From contig JBAXOB010000002.1 of NCBI GenBank assembly GCA_037133475.1, positions 62,001-126,000 of the forward strand: a stretch of DNA of 64,000 nt, in the 5' to 3' direction. Positions 1-8,591 of this stretch are shown piece after piece; position 1 is the first letter of the stretch; every line of letters starts with the position of its first letter. The DNA is from CAIVAT01 sp037133475. Its GTDB lineage: Bacteria; Bacteroidota; Bacteroidia; Bacteroidales; FEN-979. Position numbers and translations under genes: made by a program. The notes under the pieces were generated by a model. The model had not been told where the DNA came from. It searched no databases and saw nothing but the letters and a program-made list of their open reading frames with translations.

Positions 1-995
1 AGGGTCATATCGAATTTCGTAAGGCAAAAGCGGTCGACTGCACCATCGACGAAGCATTTGACACCACCCTGTTACATCCCTTTAAAGGTAATGTGGATGA
101 GGTTAAACTGGAAAATGTACTGAAAACCCAGGGGGATAAGGTGCCATTTATCATTGTCACCGTCACCTGCAACTCCTCAGGCGGACAGCCTGTTTCGCTT
201 GAAAACCTGAAAATGGTCAGAAGGCTTGCCGACAAATATGGCAAGATCGTGGTTTTCGATTCTGCCAGGTTTGCCGAAAATGCCTATTTTATCAAACTTC
301 GTGAAAAGGCATGCCAGGATAAATCAATCCGCGAAATCGTCGGGGAGATGTTTGCCTGTGCCGATGCCATGACCATGAGCGCCAAAAAGGACGCCATTGT
401 CAACATGGGTGGGTTTATTGCCATGCGAAGCAGGGAGTTACACGAAAAAGCCAGTGTGTTCAATATCATCTACGAAGGATATATCACCTATGGCGGGATG
501 TCGGGACGCGACATGAACGCACTGGCAAAGGGACTTTATGAAGGCACCGAATTTGACTACCTTGAAACACGTATCCGCCAGGTAGAACATCTCGGCAATC
601 AACTGATGGCCTTTGGTATCCCGATCCAGCAACCCATCGGGGGACATGGTATTTTTGTTGATGCAAAACGCTTCCTGCCGAATGTTCCCAAGGAGGAATT
701 CCAGGCACAGACCCTTGCCATTGAACTTTACAAGGAGGCGGGCATTCGTGGCGTGGAAATCGGCGCACTGCTTGCCGACCGCGATCCCGTGACCCGCGAA
801 AACCGTTACCCGGCCCTTGAACTCATGCGCCTGGCCATCCCGCGAAGGGTTTACACGAATAACCATATGGATGTAGTGGCAGTCGCCCTGAAAAATATTT
901 TTGACCGCCGCGAATCCATCACGAAAGGGTACCGCATCCTGCACGAAGCGCCCATAATGCGGCACTTCACCGTCGTTCTTGAACAGGTCATCTGA
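1..995 (+). CDS. tnaA: Tryptophanase, C-terminal part (5' end outside window)
   Basis: A PLP enzyme that splits L-tryptophan to indole, pyruvate and ammonia. The reading frame is open from base 3, so the N-terminal part lies before the window; about 330 residues are visible. The PLP-lysine region reads MSAKKDAIVNMGG. Tryptophanase and tyrosine phenol-lyase are close relatives, and two positions separate them here: the motif RGVEIGALL has the Val/Ile pair of tryptophanase where the lyase has Met/Arg, and MRHFT near the C terminus has the His of tryptophanase where the lyase has Phe. The specificity Asp near the N terminus is outside the window. The stop is followed after 5 bp by the next gene, which suggests co-transcription. 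Confidence 0.93.
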   Translation, partial: GHIEFRKAKAVDCTIDEAFDTTLLHPFKGNVDEVKLENVLKTQGDKVPFIIVTVTCNSSGGQPVSLENLKMVRRLADKYGKIVVFDSARFAENAYFIKLREKACQDKSIREIVGEMFACADAMTMSAKKDAIVNMGGFIAMRSRELHEKASVFNIIYEGYITYGGMSGRDMNALAKGLYEGTEFDYLETRIRQVEHLGNQLMAFGIPIQQPIGGHGIFVDAKRFLPNVPKEEFQAQTLAIELYKEAGIRGVEIGALLADRDPVTRENRYPALELMRLAIPRRVYTNNHMDVVAVALKNIFDRRESITKGYRILHEAPIMRHFTVVLEQVI

Positions 996-1000
996 CAGGT

Positions 1001-1462
1001 ATGCAACCATTGAAGAAACAAGCCCGTTACCAGCGTCTCTGGGACCAGCTGGAACCTCTGATGGCCAAATCAGCCGACCCTGATGCCCGGATGGCTACCA
1101 TTATTGCAGTCCTTCACCATAAAATGGAATATTTCTTCTGGACGGGTTTTTACCTTCTCCGTTCCGGTGAGTTAACCGTAAAAACCTACCAGGGCCCCCT
1201 TGCCTGCCAGGTACTGACCCCGCATACGGGTGTGTGCTGGGCAGCCATCGACCAGGAAAAAACAATCGTGGTCCCTGATGTTCACCTGTTCCCGGGCCAT
1301 ATTGCCTGCGATTCCCGTTCGCGGTCCGAAATCGTGGTCCCAGTAAGGAATGTTGAAGGAACAATAACCGGGGTGCTCGATGTGGACAGTGAAATCGTAA
1401 ATTCGTTTGATGCCACCGACGCCGAATGGCTGGAAAAAATCGTTAATCTTATCTGCCGTTGA
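1001..1462 (+). CDS. msrC: Free methionine-(R)-sulfoxide reductase (GAF-domain fRMsr)
   Basis: A cytoplasmic GAF-domain enzyme that reduces free Met-R-sulfoxide. The 153-residue length is usual for the family. The three cysteines of the family are all present: C69 (in GPLAC), C79 (in TGVC) and C103 (in GHIACDS), and the C-terminal GVLDVDS strand is typical. It lies 5 bp after tnaA and its stop overlaps the TTG start of mntP in a TTGA junction, so the three genes are probably one transcript. A GAF domain with another ligand is possible in principle, but the full cysteine set makes the reductase call strong. Confidence 0.92.
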   Translation: MQPLKKQARYQRLWDQLEPLMAKSADPDARMATIIAVLHHKMEYFFWTGFYLLRSGELTVKTYQGPLACQVLTPHTGVCWAAIDQEKTIVVPDVHLFPGHIACDSRSRSEIVVPVRNVEGTITGVLDVDSEIVNSFDATDAEWLEKIVNLICR

Positions 1463-2022
1463 ACCTCACCTCGCTTATCCTTATTTCACTGGGGCTTTCG
1501 ATGGATTGTTTTGCCGTTGCGCTCTCCTTTGGCACAGCGCATAAACTTGCCTGGAAAGATATCCTGCGGATGGCATTTCTCTTTGGCCTGTTCCAGGGTC
1601 TTATGCCGTTAATCGGCTGGCTGGTGGGCAGCAGCATCCAATCCTATATCGCCCCGGTCGACCATTGGATCGCCTTTGGAATCCTCTCTGTTATCGGCCT
1701 TAAAATGATATGGCAGGCTTTCGGATCAGGAGATGGCAGGAGATCGGTCGATATCCGTAAAATCACCGTATTGCTGACACTCTCGTTAGCCACCAGTATT
1801 GATGCACTGATAACAGGAGTCGGCTTTGGCTTCATCCGGGTAAATATTCTTGAAGCCGTAATCCTTATCTCGCTGATTACCTTTTTAGTATCGGTTACGG
1901 GAGCCAAACTGGGCGAAAAAACCACCTTTATCCCGGCACGCTGGGCTGAATTCCTGGGCGGGATAGTCCTGATCGCCATCGGAGTAAAAGTTGTCCTCGA
2001 ACACCTTGCCATCATCACCTAG
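1459..2022 (+). CDS. mntP: MntP-family manganese efflux pump
   Basis: A small inner-membrane protein (187 residues, about six hydrophobic helices) of the MntP/DUF204 family, which exports Mn(II). The two half-repeats each carry the conserved Asp: D16 in GLSMDCFAVALS and D115 in ATSIDALITG. The start is a TTG that overlaps the stop of the preceding reductase gene; the first internal ATG (1501) would cut into the first helix and remove no obvious extension, so TTG is preferred. No manganese riboswitch fits into the overlap. Regulation is therefore expected from the upstream operon promoter, outside the window. Confidence 0.9.
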   Translation: MNLTSLILISLGLSMDCFAVALSFGTAHKLAWKDILRMAFLFGLFQGLMPLIGWLVGSSIQSYIAPVDHWIAFGILSVIGLKMIWQAFGSGDGRRSVDIRKITVLLTLSLATSIDALITGVGFGFIRVNILEAVILISLITFLVSVTGAKLGEKTTFIPARWAEFLGGIVLIAIGVKVVLEHLAIIT

Positions 2023-2045
2023 CTTCGTGCTTCGGTTGATTTTTG

Positions 2046-2053
2046 TATCTTTG
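2046..2053 (+). promoter_or_regulatory. Bacteroidota -7 box for queD
   Basis: TATCTTTG matches TAnnTTTG and lies 17 bp before the queD start. No convincing -33 TTG is seen at the usual distance. Confidence 0.6.
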
Positions 2054-2070
2054 CCATTCAATTATCCTAC

Positions 2071-2517
2071 ATGAACCAGATCCGGGTAACAAAAGAATTC
2101 AGGTTTGAAGCAGCCCATGCATTGAAAGGGTATGACGGTCCCTGCAGGAATATTCATGGTCATTCATATGAATTGTCGGTTACCGTGATCGGCACTCCCG
2201 AAACCGACCGGCAATCGACCAAACTGGGAATGGTGATGGATTTCGGGGATTTAAAAAAACTGATTAAAAAACAGATCGTCGATCCCTTTGATCATGCTTT
2301 GCTGCTGAATGCCGACGTTTCGCAGGAGGAGGTTCGGAAATCCGGAGAGCCCTTTTCCAATGTTGTCTTCCTCCCCTACCAGCCAACCAGCGAAAATTTC
2401 CTGCTCGATTTTGCAAGACGTATCCGCGATTTTCTGCCGGCGGGTGTCCGCCTGCATAGCCTGCGCCTGCGTGAAACGGCCAGCTCCTATGCAGAGTGGT
2501 TTGCCTCTGACGAATAA
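2071..2517 (+). CDS. queD: 6-carboxy-tetrahydropterin synthase (QueD/PTPS family)
   Basis: A 148-residue T-fold enzyme of the 6-pyruvoyl-tetrahydropterin synthase family. In bacteria it turns 7,8-dihydroneopterin triphosphate into 6-carboxy-tetrahydropterin, the second step to queuosine and other 7-deazapurines. The zinc ligands H16 (in FEAAH), H29 and H31 (in IHGH) are present. The catalytic cysteine C25 is in GPCRNIHGH, the QueD type of spacing. No other queuosine genes are visible nearby, so the role rests on family knowledge. It has its own promoter and faces the convergent sigma-factor gene 22 bp downstream. Confidence 0.92.
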   Translation: MNQIRVTKEFRFEAAHALKGYDGPCRNIHGHSYELSVTVIGTPETDRQSTKLGMVMDFGDLKKLIKKQIVDPFDHALLLNADVSQEEVRKSGEPFSNVVFLPYQPTSENFLLDFARRIRDFLPAGVRLHSLRLRETASSYAEWFASDE

Positions 2518-2539
2518 GCCGAAACCTTACCCTGAAGTT

Positions 2540-3085
2540 TCAGGGGAATCCTCCCATTCCCAGTCCCCGCAGCTTCCGCCTGATCGATATCCGGGCCCGG
2601 TGCAGTTGTGATTTCGACGTCCCTTCAGATATCCCGAGCATCATCCCGATCTCCTTATGCTCGTATCCATCTATCTCATGAAGTCGGAATACCTCCCAAT
2701 GACCACCCGGCAATGTTTGTAAGATGGAGAGGATCTCCTTTGCCGACATTTTCGACAGGGCATCTTCACACACTGAATCACCATTGCCCAGTTGTTCAAC
2801 GTTCACGTCGTGGTTCACATAACATTGTTGCCTGATGAAGTTGATGGCTGTGTTGATGATGATCCGCCTGACCCACCCTTCAAATGATCCCTCAAACCGG
2901 TATTTGTGAAGATTGGTAAATACTCTCAGAAAAGCCGTTTGCAGAATATCTTCGGCTTCATCCCTGTTGTTGACAAACTGCAGGCATAAAGGATACATTT
3001 TGGGGGCAAGCCAGTTAAACAATGTCCGCTGCGCTGAAACTTCCTGGCGAAGACATTGCAAAATCAATTCTCGTTCATCTTCCAT
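2540..3085 (-). CDS. ECF sigma-70 family RNA polymerase sigma factor (orphan)
   Basis: A 181-residue ECF sigma factor with region 2 (NNRDEAEDILQTAFLRVF, then FEGWVRRIIINTAINFIR) and region 4 (helix-turn-helix in YEHKEIGMMLGISEGTSKSQ). The frame is open upstream to 3139, but the ATG at 3085 (MEDERELIL) fits the family start; the 18 extra residues look unlike a sigma N terminus. No anti-sigma gene is next to it. The terminator at 3219-3258 and the PKD gene 3280-5313 lie directly upstream, so it is probably transcribed on its own. The cognate regulon cannot be read from the window. Confidence 0.9.
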   Translation of the reverse strand: MEDERELILQCLRQEVSAQRTLFNWLAPKMYPLCLQFVNNRDEAEDILQTAFLRVFTNLHKYRFEGSFEGWVRRIIINTAINFIRQQCYVNHDVNVEQLGNGDSVCEDALSKMSAKEILSILQTLPGGHWEVFRLHEIDGYEHKEIGMMLGISEGTSKSQLHRARISIRRKLRGLGMGGFP

Positions 3086-3218
3086 GAAATGTCCGATGGA
3101 ACCATGCTCATGCAAACATGTGTTGCCCAGTACCGGCATTTCATATGGTCAAAAAAATTGGTGTCAAATGAAAAACCGGGAGGTTTTATGGTAGGTAAAT
3201 ATAAGGAATATTCATGCA

Positions 3219-3258
3219 AAAAAAAAGAGGATGTCTCATTTTTTTCATGAAACATCCT
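3219..3258 (-). terminator. Rho-independent terminator of the PKD/T9SS operon
   Basis: A 12-bp stem with one mismatch (3228-3239 and 3247-3258), a 7-nt loop, and on the minus strand a run of T directly after the stem. It lies 21 bp after the stop of the 3280-5313 gene. Confidence 0.85.
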
Positions 3259-3279
3259 CCCCTTAACGAAAAATCATGT

Positions 3280-5313
3280 TTATTTTATGATGAATAACTT
3301 CCGGAATATGCTGCTTCCATCGGGCGTCAGCATCTTCAGATAATAGGGTCCCTTGGCAAGTTCTCCGGTATTCATATGCAGGAGATTATCTCCCTTGCGC
3401 AGGTTAAACTGAAGGTCACGGACCGTCTGACCCGTCTGGTCAAACAACAGGAATCTCATATCAAGCTCACGGGAAACCGAGATGCTGATGTTGACCAGCC
3501 CATTGACAGGGGGATTCGGGTAAAGCTCTCCGACCCTGTTGAAATACTGCGGAAGCTGGTCACTGATCCCATAACTGACCTGGCTGTTTGAAATGCTGAA
3601 AGGAGCAGTAGCAGAGGCATGTGTATTATCAAGGGTAATATGGGCCGGGTTGGTGGTCATACCGGTAACTTCGGGATAAACGACATAGGAGCCCATCGCG
3701 ATACTGCTGAATTCGAAATGACCATTCACATCGGTCGTCGTGACGGACAGCGGGTTGTTGTTCACGTCGAGCAGCAGCACCTCCACGTTGGGTGCAGGGG
3801 TACCCCCTGCGCTGATTTTGGTTCCCTGGTTAACGGTCCCATTGATGTTGCCATTTCCCGGCGAGAGCATGCTGACTTCAACCAGGTGGAAATTATAGGG
3901 ATTGTTTGGCTGACCCAGTCCGATCACGGTTGCCCCGGCCCAGTTGATGGCCTCCTGGTAGTAGGTGGGCACAAAGTCGCCGTATCGCGAGGATGCTGGC
4001 AGCAACTGAGCCTTCAGGTAGTAATGGCCGGGGGCCACGCCACCAAACCAGTACATGCCAAGAGAATCCCCGAACTGGTGCGATTGCACTACGGTCATTA
4101 CATTGCCTGAATCGATCCTGATAAGATCGATCTGCCCGTGGTCAACATAGGAATTGCCCATGATTACCGTACCATTCACGTCACAGGTGGCGCTGACAAA
4201 AATTTGCTGGGTAGATGTCCACCCACAGCCACTTGCGTCGATCGTGTGGAGCGTTACCACATAGGTTCCGGGCGCGGTAAATAAATGGTGGGGATTTTGT
4301 TCACTTGACCCGTTGCTGTTGCCGGAGGCCGGGTCTCCGAAGCTCCAGGTCCAGGTTGTGGTGTGCGTACTGTTTGTGTGCCCTTCAAAGTTTATGGTCA
4401 GGAAATTCCTGGAGTAGGAAAAATGATTTTCACAGTTCCCCGGGGTGCTTCCCACGTGGATGGTATCGCAGGTTGAACTCTGGCAGTTTGTACCGTGAAT
4501 GGTAAGGCATACAACATACTGTCCTGCCGCTGAAAACACATGGGTGGGGTTTTTCTCCGAAGAGGTATTGTTGGTCCCGGCCAACGGATCCCCGAAGCTC
4601 CATAAATAGGATGTAGGGTTCCCTGAAGAGGCATCAAAGAAATGACAGGTAAAGGGCACCTGGTTGATACTATCGTGGGTGTAAGTAAAATGAGCTTCGC
4701 ACTGGGTCGGCTGAACCACGTGGATCTCAACGCATTTCGCACTGGAACAACCGTTGGTGGTGGCAATGGTCAGGCAAACATGATAGGTGCCGGCAGTGGC
4801 ATACAGGTGCCATGGATCATGGGTTGTAGCCGCAGGACTTCCATCGCCGAAATCCCAGTGCCAGGAGATGATCTGGCCAGCTGGCGAACTGTTGTCCACA
4901 AAATGGATGTGCATCGGGTTGGCGCTGTCGGCAGATGAGGTGAAACCTGCTTCACAACCCACAGGGGCGTTGCAGAGAACGAAATTCTCAACAGCCGGTG
5001 AATTCGAAGTCTGGAACGTCTTGACAAGGTAAAGGCTGTCGCAGTTTTTTGTTTTAACCGTAAAGGTGGTCTGGACACCTCCCGGGACATTCTGGATGGT
5101 ACAGTCGTACGACCCGTTGGCATTGGTATGCCGCTGGGCATAAAAGGTGAAGTTGGAGCCATTGCTGTCGGCACTGATGATGACCTCATGACCCACAACC
5201 ACGGCGTGCGTTGAATCCCTGGTAACAGTTCCGCTCACATGAACGGTGACCTGGGCAATCAAAAACGACGAAAAACCAATCGTCAACGCAAAAAGAAGTA
5301 AGATTTTTTTCAT
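3280..5313 (-). CDS. Secreted PKD-repeat protein with T9SS type A sorting domain
   Basis: A 677-residue exported protein. A signal peptide (residues 1-20, ending FLIAQ) is followed by a Cna-B-like region and three PKD domains (about 118-200, 203-288, 293-375), each with WxFGD and a cysteine pair. Two further carboxypeptidase-regulatory-like beta domains follow. The C-terminal 80 residues (ELYPNPPVNG... ending RKLFIIK) are a T9SS type A sorting domain, so surface attachment or release through the type IX system is expected. The order of domains matches the 590-residue neighbour upstream, so the two are tandem paralogues. No catalytic domain is seen; an adhesive or structural role is an inference. 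Confidence 0.88.
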   Translation of the reverse strand: MKKILLLFALTIGFSSFLIAQVTVHVSGTVTRDSTHAVVVGHEVIISADSNGSNFTFYAQRHTNANGSYDCTIQNVPGGVQTTFTVKTKNCDSLYLVKTFQTSNSPAVENFVLCNAPVGCEAGFTSSADSANPMHIHFVDNSSPAGQIISWHWDFGDGSPAATTHDPWHLYATAGTYHVCLTIATTNGCSSAKCVEIHVVQPTQCEAHFTYTHDSINQVPFTCHFFDASSGNPTSYLWSFGDPLAGTNNTSSEKNPTHVFSAAGQYVVCLTIHGTNCQSSTCDTIHVGSTPGNCENHFSYSRNFLTINFEGHTNSTHTTTWTWSFGDPASGNSNGSSEQNPHHLFTAPGTYVVTLHTIDASGCGWTSTQQIFVSATCDVNGTVIMGNSYVDHGQIDLIRIDSGNVMTVVQSHQFGDSLGMYWFGGVAPGHYYLKAQLLPASSRYGDFVPTYYQEAINWAGATVIGLGQPNNPYNFHLVEVSMLSPGNGNINGTVNQGTKISAGGTPAPNVEVLLLDVNNNPLSVTTTDVNGHFEFSSIAMGSYVVYPEVTGMTTNPAHITLDNTHASATAPFSISNSQVSYGISDQLPQYFNRVGELYPNPPVNGLVNISISVSRELDMRFLLFDQTGQTVRDLQFNLRKGDNLLHMNTGELAKGPYYLKMLTPDGSSIFRKLFIIK

Positions 5314-5391
5314 GATTTCTCTATTTTGGATAAAAAAACAAATGCAGTTATGGTAGAGACTTGTAAATACAACACCAGGTTGTCTGAATCC

Positions 5392-7164
5392 CTAATATTT
5401 TATCAGTTTTTTCAACATTATCCGCTCACCGGAATCTGAACTCACGGTGAACAGGTATACCCCCGGTGCATAGGCATTTACGGGAATGGTAAAAAGGTTG
5501 TCACCGGGACGGCATGGAAGCCGGCCGGCAGTGACGCGTTGCCCGGTCATGGCCCGGATCTCAAACGTAAGCGTTGCGGCTTGATGAAGATGGATTTCAA
5601 GGGTAACATGATCGGAGGCAGGATTCGGGAATAATTCCCCGGCGATGCCGGCCATATTTGATACGACCGGGATACCGGTCACATCATAGGTAAATACCTC
5701 AAGCAGGACACTGTCGGCAACCGGTTTTCCAGGCTCCAGCCACACAGCAGTCAACCGTGAATATTTACCGGGCGATTCGACGTACAGGTAATAGGCTCCG
5801 TAAGGCAGGGCGTTCAATTCGAACTGGCCTGTTTTTGCGGTTATGGCATATTTCAGGGGAACCATCAGGTTACTGTAAAGTATCACTTCAGTTTGGTCCA
5901 GACCGGGCGGATGGCCCGACAATCCCGCTTTTATAACTTTTCCCCTGATACTGCCCGGCCCGGAAGCCGTATCGGTGACAGGTAACAGGTAAACATGGGC
6001 ATTGAAATCGTTGCTGTCGGCAAGGTTCAGTACGGCGGCATCCTGCCATTTGAAGATTTGCGGGTAATAGGAGGGGAAGAATCCGGCATAATGGGCCGAT
6101 CCCTTCGAAAGGGCGGCACGCAGCACATACGAACCGTTCAGGGTCCTGGGAAAGGCGTAATAGCCAAGATTGGTGAAGGAGAGGGTGTCATACGGGATCA
6201 AATGGGCACCCTCCTTCCTGTAAAGATAGGCCAACCCGGTATCGCCTGTAGAAACAGGGTTGTTGATGGGATAAGCCCCCGCAAACAGATGGCCCCCAAG
6301 GTCGAAATATCTTGCGGTATGCACCATCCTGCAGGAGGAATCGACACAGGTGGTAACCCCCTGGATCTCACGGCTGATTTGCAGGCAAACCTTATGCACT
6401 CCGTCAATATGAAACTGATGAGAGATATTCGGGAAAGGCGAAGAGCCACCGTCGTCGAACACCCATTGATAATGGTTGGGATTGCCTGAGGATGCATCCC
6501 TGAACTTAAAAGTATTGGGTGTATGGTTGAGGGAGTCAAGCTCAAAAATAAATGAGGCATGACAAGGCATATTGGGCGCCAGCGTGAGCGTATCGCATTT
6601 AACGTCGTTACAAACGGAAATGGAATCCCCGTTAAAGGCGGTCAGGCAAACCTTGTATTTACCAAAGGCAGGGAAGTTATGGTGAGGGTTACGTTCGGGC
6701 GAGGCGGTTCCATCGCCGAAATCCCAGTGCCAGTTGTTGATATTCCCCGTGGATTTGTCGGTGAATTTAGCCTGGAGCGTGTTCAGGCTGTCGATGGTAA
6801 AGGTAAAGTCGGCGACACAGGTACCGGGCTGATGAACGGTTACCGGCAAACAAATCATGTCATGGCAGATGTTTGCCGAATCGGAATCGGAAACAGTCAG
6901 GCAAACAAAAAAGGTTCCTCCCGCGGCATAGGTATGAACGGGATTTTGAACGGAGGAGGTAGCGCCGTCGCCAAAGCTCCATTGCCAGTGGTTGATCTGA
7001 CCAGTTGACTGGTCCTGGAAATGGAAAATCATGGGGTTCTGGGAGTCGGGACTTGCGGCATAGGCTGCATGGCAGCTGGCAGGGAAATCACCTCCCTGCG
7101 CGGGCTGGGCGCAGGCCACGCGGAACAAGGCAAAGAGCAGGAGGCTGAAGAACAGGGTTCTCAT
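5392..7164 (-). CDS. Secreted PKD-repeat protein with T9SS sorting domain
   Basis: A 590-residue paralogue of the gene downstream. A signal peptide (1-19, ending FRVACAQ) is followed by three PKD domains (about 31-110, 115-195, 200-285) with motifs such as WQWSFGDGATSS and WHWDFGDGTASP, then two beta-sandwich regions (about 287-490), then a T9SS C-terminal domain (GELFPNPASDHVTLEI to KKLIKY). The third PKD domain has FDDGG instead of FGDG. The ATG overlaps the stop of the barrel/anti-sigma gene (4 bp), so it is translationally coupled to the sigma operon and is a natural target or effector of that system. Function beyond surface display is unknown. Confidence 0.88.
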   Translation of the reverse strand: MRTLFFSLLLFALFRVACAQPAQGGDFPASCHAAYAASPDSQNPMIFHFQDQSTGQINHWQWSFGDGATSSVQNPVHTYAAGGTFFVCLTVSDSDSANICHDMICLPVTVHQPGTCVADFTFTIDSLNTLQAKFTDKSTGNINNWHWDFGDGTASPERNPHHNFPAFGKYKVCLTAFNGDSISVCNDVKCDTLTLAPNMPCHASFIFELDSLNHTPNTFKFRDASSGNPNHYQWVFDDGGSSPFPNISHQFHIDGVHKVCLQISREIQGVTTCVDSSCRMVHTARYFDLGGHLFAGAYPINNPVSTGDTGLAYLYRKEGAHLIPYDTLSFTNLGYYAFPRTLNGSYVLRAALSKGSAHYAGFFPSYYPQIFKWQDAAVLNLADSNDFNAHVYLLPVTDTASGPGSIRGKVIKAGLSGHPPGLDQTEVILYSNLMVPLKYAITAKTGQFELNALPYGAYYLYVESPGKYSRLTAVWLEPGKPVADSVLLEVFTYDVTGIPVVSNMAGIAGELFPNPASDHVTLEIHLHQAATLTFEIRAMTGQRVTAGRLPCRPGDNLFTIPVNAYAPGVYLFTVSSDSGERIMLKKLIKY

Positions 7165-8591
7165 GGATTTTTCCTTTTTGTCGCAAAATTATATTGTACC
7201 CCAACACCCAAACCCATCGACCATGGGGCTGTGAACTTAATATTTTCCTGTTCAGAAGCGGGATTGAGGAAATACTTGTATGTCGGCTCGACATAAAGGC
7301 TGATTCGTTTAGTCATCCTGATTTCCAGGAGCAGGTCGCCCCAGATTTGCCAGTTTGTTTTCACCCGCGAGGGGGTATTATCATCCACCCTGATAACCCG
7401 TGCATTTGAATACTCGATCACGGCCGACGATTTTCGCGTACCCAGCAGGAAAGCCACTGCCGGCCCGGCCTGGAAAGCAAGGCTGACCCTGCCTGATTCA
7501 AAGAGGCGATACCCCAGCAACAACGGTACCTGCAGGTAAGCATAACGGTTGAGCGTGCGATAATCGTTCTGATGCACCAGGCTGTCATAAACATCCTTCG
7601 TGACTGTATTATAGATGATTTCATTGTTGGCCCCGACAGTATAGGAGACAACATTGGTGAAATATCCAACCTTGTCGTTGCTCTTATAATTTACCTGGTA
7701 GTTGCCTTTATCGTAGATATAGCCGAGTCCAAGGCTGGTGGCCAGTGAAAAGCGTGAAAAATGATAGGTAAACCCGGCATTGACCCAAACATTGATCTTT
7801 GAATAGGCCTCGGGTGCTGCATAAAATGTCATCTCTGGCGAGACACCAAAATTTGCAGAGAAGAACTGGGCCGCATTCGGTTTGGTCACAAAGTACCTGG
7901 CGATCCCATAGACGTTGCTGATGGTGATGATGGTATCCCCATGCGGCGTGACATCCAGCAGGGAACTTTCAAGGGGGACCAGGTGCGGGACCGGCAACAG
8001 TTGCCCGTCATTTGAAATGGAAGGATTCGCTGCAACCACAACTGAAGAGGGCGCTGCACCGGGCTCACCGGCATCGGGACTGGCTGTTAACCGTTGTTTG
8101 GGTAAATTATTTGCATAGCTGAGGTTTTTTTGTGCATGAACGGGTGATGGTGCCATGCTGCTTCTGGTTTCGGTAACCTTTCCGGAAACAGGTTCAGCTT
8201 TGAAGCTGGCCTTTGCCGACTGGGTTGTTGCAGGAACTGAGGCAGCGGTGGTATGCGGCGTGGAGGCTGACGATGCAGGTGTATTGACCGGCAGAGATGA
8301 AGTTTTGGTTATGGCAGGTGTAATATTTCCGGAAGGTGTAACAGGGGATGAGCCGGGGATCAGGAAGTACAAAGCGGCGGCAACCGCCAGCAGCCCGGCT
8401 GTACCGGTAATGCGGGCAGTCAGGGAAAGATTGGTGAAGTTGAAATGCGCAAGTTCACGTAATAGCAACTTCCGGCTAATGCCTTTCCAAAGGCCCGGGG
8501 CAGGCTCCACGCGATGACCCTCCACGGTCTTTCGCAGGAACTCGTCCATTCCGCCTTCATCAAAAGCCTCTGTATTTATCTTTTTATTCAT
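7161..8591 (-). CDS. Putative dual-membrane-spanning anti-sigma factor (inner-membrane helix plus outer-membrane barrel)
   Basis: A 476-residue protein of unusual plan. Residues 1-60 are a charged cytosolic region with an anti-sigma-like PGLWKGI segment. Residues 62-79 form one hydrophobic helix. Residues 80 to about 215 are a Pro/Ser/Thr/Ala-rich, probably disordered linker. The rest (about 220-476) alternates in beta-barrel fashion and ends in an aromatic strand (GLGVGVQYNF), like PorT-type outer-membrane barrels. There is no N-terminal signal peptide. The gene overlaps its ECF sigma factor by 8 bp. The plan matches the dual membrane-spanning anti-sigma (Dma) type described in Bacteroides thetaiotaomicron. 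Sigma binding is inferred from context and layout. Confidence 0.78.
   Translation of the reverse strand: MNKKINTEAFDEGGMDEFLRKTVEGHRVEPAPGLWKGISRKLLLRELAHFNFTNLSLTARITGTAGLLAVAAALYFLIPGSSPVTPSGNITPAITKTSSLPVNTPASSASTPHTTAASVPATTQSAKASFKAEPVSGKVTETRSSMAPSPVHAQKNLSYANNLPKQRLTASPDAGEPGAAPSSVVVAANPSISNDGQLLPVPHLVPLESSLLDVTPHGDTIITISNVYGIARYFVTKPNAAQFFSANFGVSPEMTFYAAPEAYSKINVWVNAGFTYHFSRFSLATSLGLGYIYDKGNYQVNYKSNDKVGYFTNVVSYTVGANNEIIYNTVTKDVYDSLVHQNDYRTLNRYAYLQVPLLLGYRLFESGRVSLAFQAGPAVAFLLGTRKSSAVIEYSNARVIRVDDNTPSRVKTNWQIWGDLLLEIRMTKRISLYVEPTYKYFLNPASEQENIKFTAPWSMGLGVGVQYNFATKRKNP

Noticed and set aside
438..1010. 190-residue minus-strand frame opposite tryptophanase
   Set aside because: Antisense shadow of the tnaA fragment, without family features.
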